Shown piece by piece: positions 1 to 7,453 of a stretch of DNA of 33,648 nucleotides (positions are counted from its first letter, which is position 1; each line of letters starts with the position of its first letter). This stretch comes from Modicisalibacter xianhensis (lineage in GTDB: Bacteria > Pseudomonadota > Gammaproteobacteria > Pseudomonadales > Halomonadaceae). The position numbers were made by a program, and so were the translations under genes. Under the pieces are notes generated by a model. The model had not been told where the DNA came from and searched no databases. It worked only from the letters and a program-made list of their open reading frames with translations. The stretch covers positions 1-33,648 of the forward strand of contig NZ_FOPY01000022.1 of the NCBI RefSeq assembly GCF_900113605.1, given 5' to 3'.

Positions 1-99
1 GCGGGTAATCCCAAGGAGCAACGGACAGTGAAGCAGGAACCTGGACGGCGACAACCAGGAATCCTCGTCTTTCAAGGCGAGGAGGATGTCAAGAAATGA
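1..99 (+). CDS. C-terminal tail of a TnpB (IS200/IS605 OrfB) protein, cut by the window edge
   Basis: Frame 1 is open from the window edge to a TGA at 97-99 and encodes about 32 residues, including a VKQEP-type segment. Tails with a KQEP-like segment that run into the right-end hairpin are common in OrfB/TnpB elements (family recollection, not searched). The coding tail overlaps the hairpin at 61-87, which is the usual arrangement because the TnpB guide-RNA scaffold overlaps the end of tnpB. No catalytic domain is inside the window, so the assignment rests on the tail and the adjoining right-end signature. It could be an unrelated ORF end, but the match of the following hairpin to one near the tnpB at the window's other end supports the call. 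Confidence 0.5.
   Translation, partial: AGNPKEQRTVKQEPGRRQPGILVFQGEEDVKK
61..93 (+). repeat. Right-end hairpin of an IS200/IS605 (TnpB) element, probable end of the guide-RNA scaffold
   Basis: CCTCG at 63-67 pairs with CGAGG at 78-82. The stem continues through a T-G wobble and CTT/AAG, and is followed by AGGATGTCAAG. A hairpin followed by GAGGATGTCAA is the typical right end of TnpB-type elements (from memory). If so, host sequence starts at about 91-94, and the bases after it would be the guide segment of the RNA made from this end. Confidence 0.6.
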
Positions 100-212
100 A
101 ATGCACCCTATCAAGCCCCGTGGCTACAGGCCAGCCAACGGTAACACCTCGCAAATGGCGCCGCTGAACCTAGAATGGTAGACGCCGCCGGGACGTGACA
201 AAGGAGCCTGTC

Positions 213-1289
213 ATGCGAACCTACGACTGTGTCTGCGGGAATCGGCTGTTCTTCGACAACAGCCAGTGCCTGAATTGTGAGCGTGAAGTAGGCTGGTGCC
301 CGGCCTGTGCGCGGATCGCTGCGCTGGAACCGCTGGCCGAGGGCGGGTATCGCTGTACCTACGAGGATTGCGGGGCGGCATTGCTCAAGTGTCTCAATTA
401 TAGTGAGCATCAGGTCTGCAATCGTATGGTCGCGATGCAAGGCGATATCGCCGAGGGCGAAGGCGAGGCAAGCGCTCTGTGCGATTGCTGTCGATACAAC
501 GACGTGGTTCCCGACCTTTCCATCCCGGGACATCTCGAACGCTGGGCCGCGCTGGAAGCCGCCAAGCGTCGCCTGTTCTACACTCTCGACCTGCTCGGCC
601 TGCCGCATGGCACGCCCGAGGAGAGCGTTGAGCCGCCGTTGTCCTTTTCGTTCATGGCCGATGCCATGCCCGATGCCGGCCTATGGCGAACCACGGCCGG
701 CACGGACAAGGTCTATACCGGACATGCCGAGGGGCACATCACCATCAACGTCAAGGAAGCCGACGACGTCGAGCGTGAGCGACTGCGCATCGACATGAAC
801 GAGTCGCATCGCACCTTGATCGGACATTTTCGTCACGAGATCGGCCATTACTACTGGGACGTCCTGGTCAAGGGGCGTGACGAGGAGAACAGCCGTCGAC
901 TATTTGGCGACCATGACAACCCGACCTACAGCGAGGCCCTGGAGCGTTACTACGATCAGGGACCACCCGAGAACTGGCAGGAACGTTTCGTCTCGGCATA
1001 TGCCACCATGCATCCGTGGGAAGATTTTGCCGAGACCTTTGCCTTCTATCTGGATATCGTGTCGGTGATCGATACGGCACGCAACCTGGGCCTGTCGCGT
1101 GTCGAACATGATGACCGCCTGTCTTCGGTTCTGAGCGCTTTCCAGCAGGTTGGCCTCGCCGTCAACGAACTCAACCGCGACATGGGCCTGACGGATCTGG
1201 TACCCGAAGTGATCACCCCGGCGATTCGCGACAAGCTCGAATACATTCACGGAGTGATCGGCGCATGCACGAAAGGGAAACACCGATAG
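213..1289 (+). CDS. Zinc-ribbon metallopeptidase (COG4307/DUF2248-like)
   Basis: The 358-aa protein begins with a cysteine-rich zinc-ribbon region (CVCGN, then CLNC, CPAC and further Cys pairs within roughly the first 100 residues). It then has a helical middle and an HEIGH zinc-peptidase motif at residues 208-212. This fits the predicted zinc-binding metallopeptidase family COG4307. No signal peptide is seen, so it is probably cytosolic. ATG 213 is chosen because AAAGGAG ends 6 bases before it; an in-frame GTG at 195 has no such site. It converges on the alpha-E gene with only 5 bp between the stops and sits beside the amidoligase cluster. I infer, without direct proof, that it may process products of that system. 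Confidence 0.85.
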   Translation: MRTYDCVCGNRLFFDNSQCLNCEREVGWCPACARIAALEPLAEGGYRCTYEDCGAALLKCLNYSEHQVCNRMVAMQGDIAEGEGEASALCDCCRYNDVVPDLSIPGHLERWAALEAAKRRLFYTLDLLGLPHGTPEESVEPPLSFSFMADAMPDAGLWRTTAGTDKVYTGHAEGHITINVKEADDVERERLRIDMNESHRTLIGHFRHEIGHYYWDVLVKGRDEENSRRLFGDHDNPTYSEALERYYDQGPPENWQERFVSAYATMHPWEDFAETFAFYLDIVSVIDTARNLGLSRVEHDDRLSSVLSAFQQVGLAVNELNRDMGLTDLVPEVITPAIRDKLEYIHGVIGACTKGKHR

Positions 1290-1294
1290 CGTGG

Positions 1295-2281
1295 CTAATC
1301 CTCTTCGTCTTCCTCGGCTTCGGCTGTCACGGCGCGTGGCACATCGTCGAATCGCGCAAAATAGGTCGTGGCGATGGCGTCGTGAATGTTGTTGAAGCCG
1401 ATTTGCAACTCGTCGATGAAGGCATGCAGGTCGTCCGGTGAGCGGGCCAGGGACTGCACATCGGCTTCCAACACCTCGGCCCTGACCAGGGCGACCGCCG
1501 CCAGGGCGCGATCATGGCGGGGCAGGGACTGCAGTTCCCAGGAGAGCGACTCCAGACTGCGGGCCACGGCACGCGGGAAGTGCCGGTCCTGAAGCAAGAA
1601 ACGCAACACGTCCGGGCCACGTACTCGCAGGCGCACCTGCTGACGATACATCTGGTAGCCGGTCAACGATTTGAGCACGCTCATCCACTGCAGGTTCTCG
1701 AAGGGGCGCAGTTCCTCGGGATCCTTGGGCAGCAGGTTGCCTGAACGCACGTCGATGATGCGCGTGGTCATGTCGGCACGTTCCAGGTTGCGACCCAGTT
1801 CGATGAAACAGCGGGTCGCCGTGTAGCTCAGCGTGCCCTCGATGAGCCCCGTGACGGTTTGGCAGCCGCGAATGACACGCTTGAGAAAGCTATCGCGGCG
1901 TCGTGGCGACAGGCCGGCGTCGCTCTGCTCGCGAACGTCGAGATAGAGTTCGTTGATCTGCTCCCAGATTTCCCGCGAGACCACGTCACGTGTCGTGCGC
2001 AGGTTCTCTCTGGCGCTGGCCAGCGATGACAGTATCGACCCCGGATTGTCGCGTTCGACACACAGGAAATGGAGTACGTTCTTCTCGTTGCGGCGATCGT
2101 AGCGTTCGTCGAAGCGCGATTCACAGCCCATGATGTCGATCAGCGTCGACCAGCCCAGCGCCGTGTGGTGGGGCAGGTCGAGCAACAGATGGCTGTTGAC
2201 GCTGACCAGGCGGGCAGTGTCTTCGGCCCGTTCGATGTAACGCGCCGTCCAGTAGAGGTTTTCGGCAACTCGCGACAGCAT
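1295..2281 (-). CDS. Alpha-E domain protein (COG2307/DUF403)
   Basis: The 328-aa, largely helical protein starts MLSRVAENLYWTARYIERAE, the hallmark N-terminus of the alpha-E family. Family members are found beside or fused to circularly permuted ATP-grasp ligases and transglutaminase-like proteins, and are thought to act with them; no reaction has been assigned to the domain itself. The last residues are a run of acidic amino acids. The start is 5 bases downstream of the stop of the ATP-grasp gene, so the two are almost certainly co-transcribed and translationally coupled. The first residues match the same domain fused in the 7454-10000 gene (SRVADNLFWLGRYGERLD), which confirms the start. Confidence 0.9.
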   Translation of the reverse strand: MLSRVAENLYWTARYIERAEDTARLVSVNSHLLLDLPHHTALGWSTLIDIMGCESRFDERYDRRNEKNVLHFLCVERDNPGSILSSLASARENLRTTRDVVSREIWEQINELYLDVREQSDAGLSPRRRDSFLKRVIRGCQTVTGLIEGTLSYTATRCFIELGRNLERADMTTRIIDVRSGNLLPKDPEELRPFENLQWMSVLKSLTGYQMYRQQVRLRVRGPDVLRFLLQDRHFPRAVARSLESLSWELQSLPRHDRALAAVALVRAEVLEADVQSLARSPDDLHAFIDELQIGFNNIHDAIATTYFARFDDVPRAVTAEAEEDEED

Positions 2282-2286
2282 GGCGA

Positions 2287-3741
2287 TTACTCCTCGTCGG
2301 TCTCGACGATCCAGGTATCCTTGCTTCCGCCGCCCTGCGATGAGTTCACCACCAGCGAATCCTTGACCAGGGCCACGCGGGTCAGCCCGCCCATGGTGAC
2401 CTGGATGTCGGGGCCGGAAAGGATGAACGGACGCAGGTCGACATGGCGGGCTTCCGTCGTGCCGTCGCACAAGGTCGGAGCGGTGGAAAGGGCCAGGGTC
2501 GGTTGGGCCATGTAATTGCGCGGGTTGGCCTTGATGCGTTCGGCGAATTCCTCGCGCTCGGCGGCCGAGGCGCGTGGGCCGATCAGCATGCCATAACCGC
2601 CGGACTCATTGGCCGGCTTGACCACCAGCTCGTCGAGATGATCAAGCACATAGTTGCGATCATCCTCGAACATGCACAGGTAGCTTGGCACGTTGGGTAA
2701 CAACGGTTCCTGATCGAGATAGTACTGGATGATCCTGGGCACGAAGGCGTAGACCACCTTGTCGTCGGCCACGCCGGCCCCTGGTGCGTTGGCCAGGGCC
2801 ACCTTGCCATTGCGCCAGGCTCGCATCAGGCCGGGCACGCCAAGCATTGAGTCGGGGTTGAAGGCCTCCGGATCGAGAAACATGTCGTCGATTCGGCGGT
2901 AGATCACGTCGACCCGGGTCAAGCCTTCGACGGTGCGCATGTAGACGATGTCGTGGTCATCCACCACCAGGTCCGAGCCCTGGACCAGTTCCACCCCCAT
3001 CTGCTGGGCAAGGTAGGCATGCTCGTAATAGGCCGAGTTGTAGATGCCAGGGGTGAGCACGACGATCTGCGGCTCGTCGTAGGGGCGGGGGGACAGGCTG
3101 GCCAGCATGTCGTAGAGCTGCGAGGTGTAATCGTCGACCGGCAGGATGCGGCCCGTGGCGAACACCTCGGGAAGCACGCGCTTGGTGACATTGCGGTTCT
3201 CGAGCATGTACGAAACGCCGGACGGCACACGCAAATTGTCCTCGAGCACATACAGGGTGCCGTCGCGGTCGCGCACCAGGTCGGAGCCACAGATGTGCGC
3301 CCAGACCCGGTGGGGCGGGTCGATGCCCCGACATTGCGGACGGAAGTTGACCGACTGTTCCAGCACTTCAGCGGGGAGTACGCCATCCTTGACGATGCGC
3401 TGGTCGTGGTAGAGGTCGTCGATGAACAGGTTGAGCGCCTCGACTCGCTGCTTGAGCCCGGCTTCGGTACGCCGCCATTCATTGGCGGGAATGATCCTGG
3501 GCACGATATCGAAGGGCCAGGCACGATCGATCATGCTGCCTTCCGAGTAGACCGTGAACGTGATACCCATGGTCTGGATGGCGATTTCCGCCGCTGCCTT
3601 GCGTTCGGCCAGTTCCTGGGGACTGAAGCTGGCCAGCACATCGCACAGCTCGATAGCGGCCTGGCGGGGGCGGCCGGGGGCTTCCAGCAATTCGTCGTAG
3701 AACCCCTTGCTGTCATAGCTGTTCCAATCGATCAGACTCAT
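2287..3741 (-). CDS. Circularly permuted ATP-grasp amidoligase (COG2308, DUF404/DUF407)
   Basis: The 484-aa protein is a predicted carboxylate-amine (peptide-bond-forming) ligase of unknown substrate. Visible motifs are LEDNLRVPSG, with E167, D168 and N169 as likely metal/nucleotide ligands; VVKPANESGGYG, with K375 and the following glycine loop as the ATP-binding segment; VDLRPF; and a C-terminal SSQGGGSKDTW. All of these look intact. ATG 3741 is preferred over a GTG two codons upstream because GAGG lies 8 bases before the ATG but only 2 before the GTG. It heads a two-gene operon with the alpha-E gene and is divergent from the transglutaminase-DUF2126 gene. The family association with transglutaminases and alpha-E proteins is established; the product is not. 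Confidence 0.9.
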   Translation of the reverse strand: MSLIDWNSYDSKGFYDELLEAPGRPRQAAIELCDVLASFSPQELAERKAAAEIAIQTMGITFTVYSEGSMIDRAWPFDIVPRIIPANEWRRTEAGLKQRVEALNLFIDDLYHDQRIVKDGVLPAEVLEQSVNFRPQCRGIDPPHRVWAHICGSDLVRDRDGTLYVLEDNLRVPSGVSYMLENRNVTKRVLPEVFATGRILPVDDYTSQLYDMLASLSPRPYDEPQIVVLTPGIYNSAYYEHAYLAQQMGVELVQGSDLVVDDHDIVYMRTVEGLTRVDVIYRRIDDMFLDPEAFNPDSMLGVPGLMRAWRNGKVALANAPGAGVADDKVVYAFVPRIIQYYLDQEPLLPNVPSYLCMFEDDRNYVLDHLDELVVKPANESGGYGMLIGPRASAAEREEFAERIKANPRNYMAQPTLALSTAPTLCDGTTEARHVDLRPFILSGPDIQVTMGGLTRVALVKDSLVVNSSQGGGSKDTWIVETDEE

Positions 3742-3937
3742 CGGCACTACCTCGCCCAGAGCGGTAACGGCGACCGCGTTTCTGCAAAGTTGCTGATATT
3801 GTCGGTATGTAAACTAGGCTATACCAGAATTGTCACGCCCGACAGGCTGCTGCGTTGAAACCGACGTTGTGTTGATTTTCGGCCAACTTGCTAGTGTGAC
3901 AAACGCCGTCCTGCCGGCATGAGCCGTGGAGTCCTTC
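3742..3937. promoter_or_regulatory. Divergent intergenic region of the amidoligase cluster
   Basis: These 196 bp separate two divergently transcribed operons, so both must start here or nearby. The centre (about 3790-3890) is more AT-rich than the flanking genes. I could not identify a convincing -35/-10 pair on either strand, nor a clear operator palindrome. Confidence 0.5.
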
Positions 3938-6900
3938 ATGACCATTCGCGTTGCCCTGCATCACCGCACCCGATACCGTTTCGACCGCCCGGTCCAGCTC
4001 TCGCCGCACCTGATCCGCCTGAGGCCGGCACCGCACTGTCGTACGCCCATCGAGGCCTACTCCCTCGACATTGGGGGCGAGCCGCATTTCCTCAACTGGC
4101 AACAGGACCCGTTCGGCAACTTCATTGCACGCGCTGTCTTTCCCGAGAAACTCCGTGAGCTGTCCGTCGATGTGGAAGTCGTCGCACCCATGACGGTGAT
4201 CAATCCCTTCGATTTCTTTCTCGAAGAGTATGCCGACGCCTTTCCTTTCACTTACCCCGAGTCGCTGCGCAAGGAGCTGGCGCCGTATCTCGAAGTGCGC
4301 GAGAAGGGGTCGCGCCTGACCGAATGGCTTGCCCAGGTGTCGCGTGAGCCGCAAGGCACTGTGAACTTCCTTGTGGCGCTTAACCAGCGCCTGCAGAGAG
4401 ATATCAGTTATCTGGTGCGCCTGGAGCCAGGTGTCCAGTCCTGCGAGGAGACGTTGGGGAAATCCAGCGGCTCGTGCCGTGACAGCGCCTGGTTGCTGGT
4501 ACAGATCCTGCGCCATCTTGGCTTGGCTTCGCGTTTCGTGTCCGGGTACCTGATCCAGTTGGCTGCCGACGTCAAGGCACTGGACGGCCCGTCCGGCACC
4601 GAGGTGGATTTTACCGACCTCCACGCCTGGACCGAGGTGTTCATTCCCGGGGCCGGTTGGGTCGGGCTCGACCCGACGTCGGGGCTACTGGCCGGCGAAG
4701 GACACATCCCGCTTGCGGCGACACCGGAACCCTCGAGCGCAGCACCGATCAGCGGCTTCACCGACGAGTGCAAGGTCGAGTTCGACTTCTCCATGCAGGT
4801 GGAGCGTATCCATGAAGACCCGCGCGTCACCAAGCCCTACAGCGAGGAGCAGTGGGCTCGCATCATGGCGCTGGGTGAGCGGGTCGATGCGCGCCTGAAC
4901 GACAGCGACGTACGCCTGACCCTGGGCGGTGAGCCGACGTTCGTGTCGATCGATGACATGGACGGCGACGAATGGAATACCGCAGCCATGGGGCCGACCA
5001 AGCGCGGCCTCGCCGGCGATCTGGTCAAGCGGCTGCGACGTCGCTTCGCCGAAGGGGGGCTGCTGCATACCCACCAGGGCAAGTGGTATCCGGGCGAGTC
5101 GCTGCCGCGTTGGGCGTTGGCCTGCTACTGGCGCAAGGATGGTGTGCCGCTATGGCGTGACGAGGCTCTGCTGGCCGACGATCGCCAGGCTGGTCACCAT
5201 GGTGTCGCCGAGGCGCGGCGCTTCGCCGAGGTGTTGTGCCGGCGGCTGGGCGTTTCCGGCGAGCGCCTGATTCCGGGCTACGAGGATGCCTATTACTACC
5301 TGTGGCGCGAGCGGACGCTGCCGGTCAACATCGACCCGCGCCGTTTCGATCTCGAAGACGACGAGGAGCGCCGTCGCCTGGCGCAGCTATTGGAGCGCGG
5401 CCTGGGCGACATCACCGGCTTCGCGCTACCGCTGCGTCACTCGCTTCGCGAGGCGCATGCCTGGGAGAGTGGGGCGTGGCCCCTGCGTCGAGATCATCTC
5501 TATCTGATTCCCGGCGATTCACCGATGGGCCTGCGCCTGCCGCTGACGGCACTGCCATGGAGCGAGTGCCCGGACACGCCTCATCCGCAGTCGCTGTTCG
5601 AATTCCGTCAAGGGCTCGGCGACGTGCATGGCGAAGTGATGCGTCGTCATAGCCAGTTCCATCGCCCGGCCCAGAATGAAGCGCATGGGCGTCATCGCCA
5701 TGTTGGGCCCGCTCAAGACTGGCAGGAACAGCCCGCGCTTGATGACGACCAGCGGGTCATCCATACCAGCTTGTGTGTCGAACCGCGCGAGGGGCGCATG
5801 CATGTCTTCCTGCCGCCGCTGACCAGGCTCGAACATTATCTGGACCTGGTGGCCAGCGTCGAGGACACCGCCGCCGAGTTGGGCATGCCGGTGGTGGTCG
5901 AAGGCTATCCGCCGCCTGCCGATCCGCGCCTGCAGAAATTCATGATCACGCCCGACCCGGGGGTGATCGAGGTCAACATCATGCCGGCAGGGGACTGGCC
6001 ATCGCTGGTCGAGAACACCACGATTCTCTACGAGGAAGCTCGCCAGGCCCGCCTGGGCACCGAGAAGTTCATGCTCGATGGCCGGCATACCGGCACCGGC
6101 GGCGGCAACCATGTGACGCTGGGTGGCGCGACGCCGGTCGATTCGCCGTTCCTGCGCCGCCCCGACCTGCTGGGTAGCCTGCTGACCTACTGGCAGCATC
6201 ACCCGAGCCTGTCGTACCTGTTTGCGGGGCTGTTCCTGGGGCCGACCAGCCAGGCGCCAAGAGTCGACGAGGCGCGCCACGAGTCGCTCTACGAACTTGA
6301 GATTGCCTTGTCGCAGATGCCGGAGGGCGAGGTTCCACAGCCTTGGCTGGTGGACCGCCTGCTGCGCCACTTGCTGACCGATATTACCGGCAACACCCAC
6401 CGGGCCGAATTCTGTATCGACAAGCTCTATTCGCCGGACACCGAAACCGGACGCCTGGGGCTGGTCGAACTGCGCGCCTTCGAAATGCCACCGCATGCGC
6501 GCATGAGTCTGATGCAGATGCTGCTGATTCGTGCGCTGGTGGCGCGTTGCTGGGAACGCCCCTACCGCGGCAAACTGGTGCGCTGGGGTACGGCACTCCA
6601 TGACCGCTGGCTGTTGCCGCACTTTCTCTGGGCCGACCTGGATGATGTGCTGGATGACCTGCGCAATGCTGGCCTTGACTTCGACACGCAATGGTTTGCG
6701 CCGTTTCTGGAGTTCCGCTTTCCAGTCCATGGGCGTGTGACCTACCGCAATGTCGAGTTGGAACTGCGCCAGGCTATCGAACCGTGGCATGTGCTGGGCG
6801 AGGAGAGTGCCGGCGGTGGCACGGCGCGCTATGTCGACTCGTCGGTGGAACGCCTCCAGGTCAAGGTGACCGGCATGAGCGGTGAGCGTTACGTGGTGAC

Positions 6901-7261
6901 CTGCAATGGGCGGCGCGTCCCGCTGCATCCGACCGGGCGCAGCGGCGAAGCGGTGGCCGGCGTACGCTATCGGGCCTGGCAGCCGCCATCGGCGCTTCAC
7001 CCGCAAATACCGGTGCACGCACCGCTGGTGTTCGATATCATCGACACTTGGAATCAGCGCTCGGTCGGCGGGTGCACCTACCATGTGTCGCACCCGGCGG
7101 GGCGCAACTACGACACCTTTCCGGTCAATGCCAACGAAGCGGAAGCTCGTCGCCTGGCGCGTTTCTGGGCGCATGGCCATACTCAAGGGAAGGTGCCGGC
7201 CATGCCGGAAACCCCGAGCCTGGAGTTGCCGCTGACGCTGGATCTGCGTCGCCCTGCCTGA
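3938..7261 (+). CDS. Transglutaminase-like protease fused to DUF2126 (COG1305 + COG4196)
   Basis: The 1107-aa protein has an N-terminal bacterial transglutaminase beta-domain (about 1-85) and a transglutaminase core with a C180-H229-D245 triad (GSCRDSAW, DLHAWTE, GLDPTSG). A long DUF2126 region runs from about residue 300 to the end. That region carries GVIEVNIMP, GTGGGNHVTLGG, HRAEFCIDKLYSP and LVELRAFEMPPH. The order E/N, glycine-rich NHV and R/E recalls glutamine-synthetase-fold ligases, a relationship I recall being proposed for this family but cannot verify here. The ATG at 3938 has GGAG 6 bases upstream; an in-frame GTG at 3926 is less likely. It is the first gene of a three-gene operon with the ATP-grasp/alpha-E fusion and a second transglutaminase. 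No signal peptide is seen. Confidence 0.9.
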   Translation: MTIRVALHHRTRYRFDRPVQLSPHLIRLRPAPHCRTPIEAYSLDIGGEPHFLNWQQDPFGNFIARAVFPEKLRELSVDVEVVAPMTVINPFDFFLEEYADAFPFTYPESLRKELAPYLEVREKGSRLTEWLAQVSREPQGTVNFLVALNQRLQRDISYLVRLEPGVQSCEETLGKSSGSCRDSAWLLVQILRHLGLASRFVSGYLIQLAADVKALDGPSGTEVDFTDLHAWTEVFIPGAGWVGLDPTSGLLAGEGHIPLAATPEPSSAAPISGFTDECKVEFDFSMQVERIHEDPRVTKPYSEEQWARIMALGERVDARLNDSDVRLTLGGEPTFVSIDDMDGDEWNTAAMGPTKRGLAGDLVKRLRRRFAEGGLLHTHQGKWYPGESLPRWALACYWRKDGVPLWRDEALLADDRQAGHHGVAEARRFAEVLCRRLGVSGERLIPGYEDAYYYLWRERTLPVNIDPRRFDLEDDEERRRLAQLLERGLGDITGFALPLRHSLREAHAWESGAWPLRRDHLYLIPGDSPMGLRLPLTALPWSECPDTPHPQSLFEFRQGLGDVHGEVMRRHSQFHRPAQNEAHGRHRHVGPAQDWQEQPALDDDQRVIHTSLCVEPREGRMHVFLPPLTRLEHYLDLVASVEDTAAELGMPVVVEGYPPPADPRLQKFMITPDPGVIEVNIMPAGDWPSLVENTTILYEEARQARLGTEKFMLDGRHTGTGGGNHVTLGGATPVDSPFLRRPDLLGSLLTYWQHHPSLSYLFAGLFLGPTSQAPRVDEARHESLYELEIALSQMPEGEVPQPWLVDRLLRHLLTDITGNTHRAEFCIDKLYSPDTETGRLGLVELRAFEMPPHARMSLMQMLLIRALVARCWERPYRGKLVRWGTALHDRWLLPHFLWADLDDVLDDLRNAGLDFDTQWFAPFLEFRFPVHGRVTYRNVELELRQAIEPWHVLGEESAGGGTARYVDSSVERLQVKVTGMSGERYVVTCNGRRVPLHPTGRSGEAVAGVRYRAWQPPSALHPQIPVHAPLVFDIIDTWNQRSVGGCTYHVSHPAGRNYDTFPVNANEAEARRLARFWAHGHTQGKVPAMPETPSLELPLTLDLRRPA

Positions 7262-7453
7262 GCCGATTCGACGAGATAGCCGGACCAGTATCGGATAATC
7301 GATGCCTAGCTCATCGCAACCGGCATGTATCGTTGTTGCATAGTGCTGTGATGGCCGGAAACGGACAGGGAAGGTCGCTTCATCCCGGCCTGTTTGGGCG
7401 TTCAAACGGGTAATTCTTCGATGCTGGGTGAAGTTCAAGACAGCGGAGCCGAG
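7262..7453. other. Intergenic spacer inside the amidoligase operon
   Basis: About 190 bp lie between the DUF2126 gene and the fusion gene, less if the fusion starts at the alternative ATG 7421. I see no ORF with a ribosome site, no strong terminator hairpin and no clear promoter. Confidence 0.4.
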
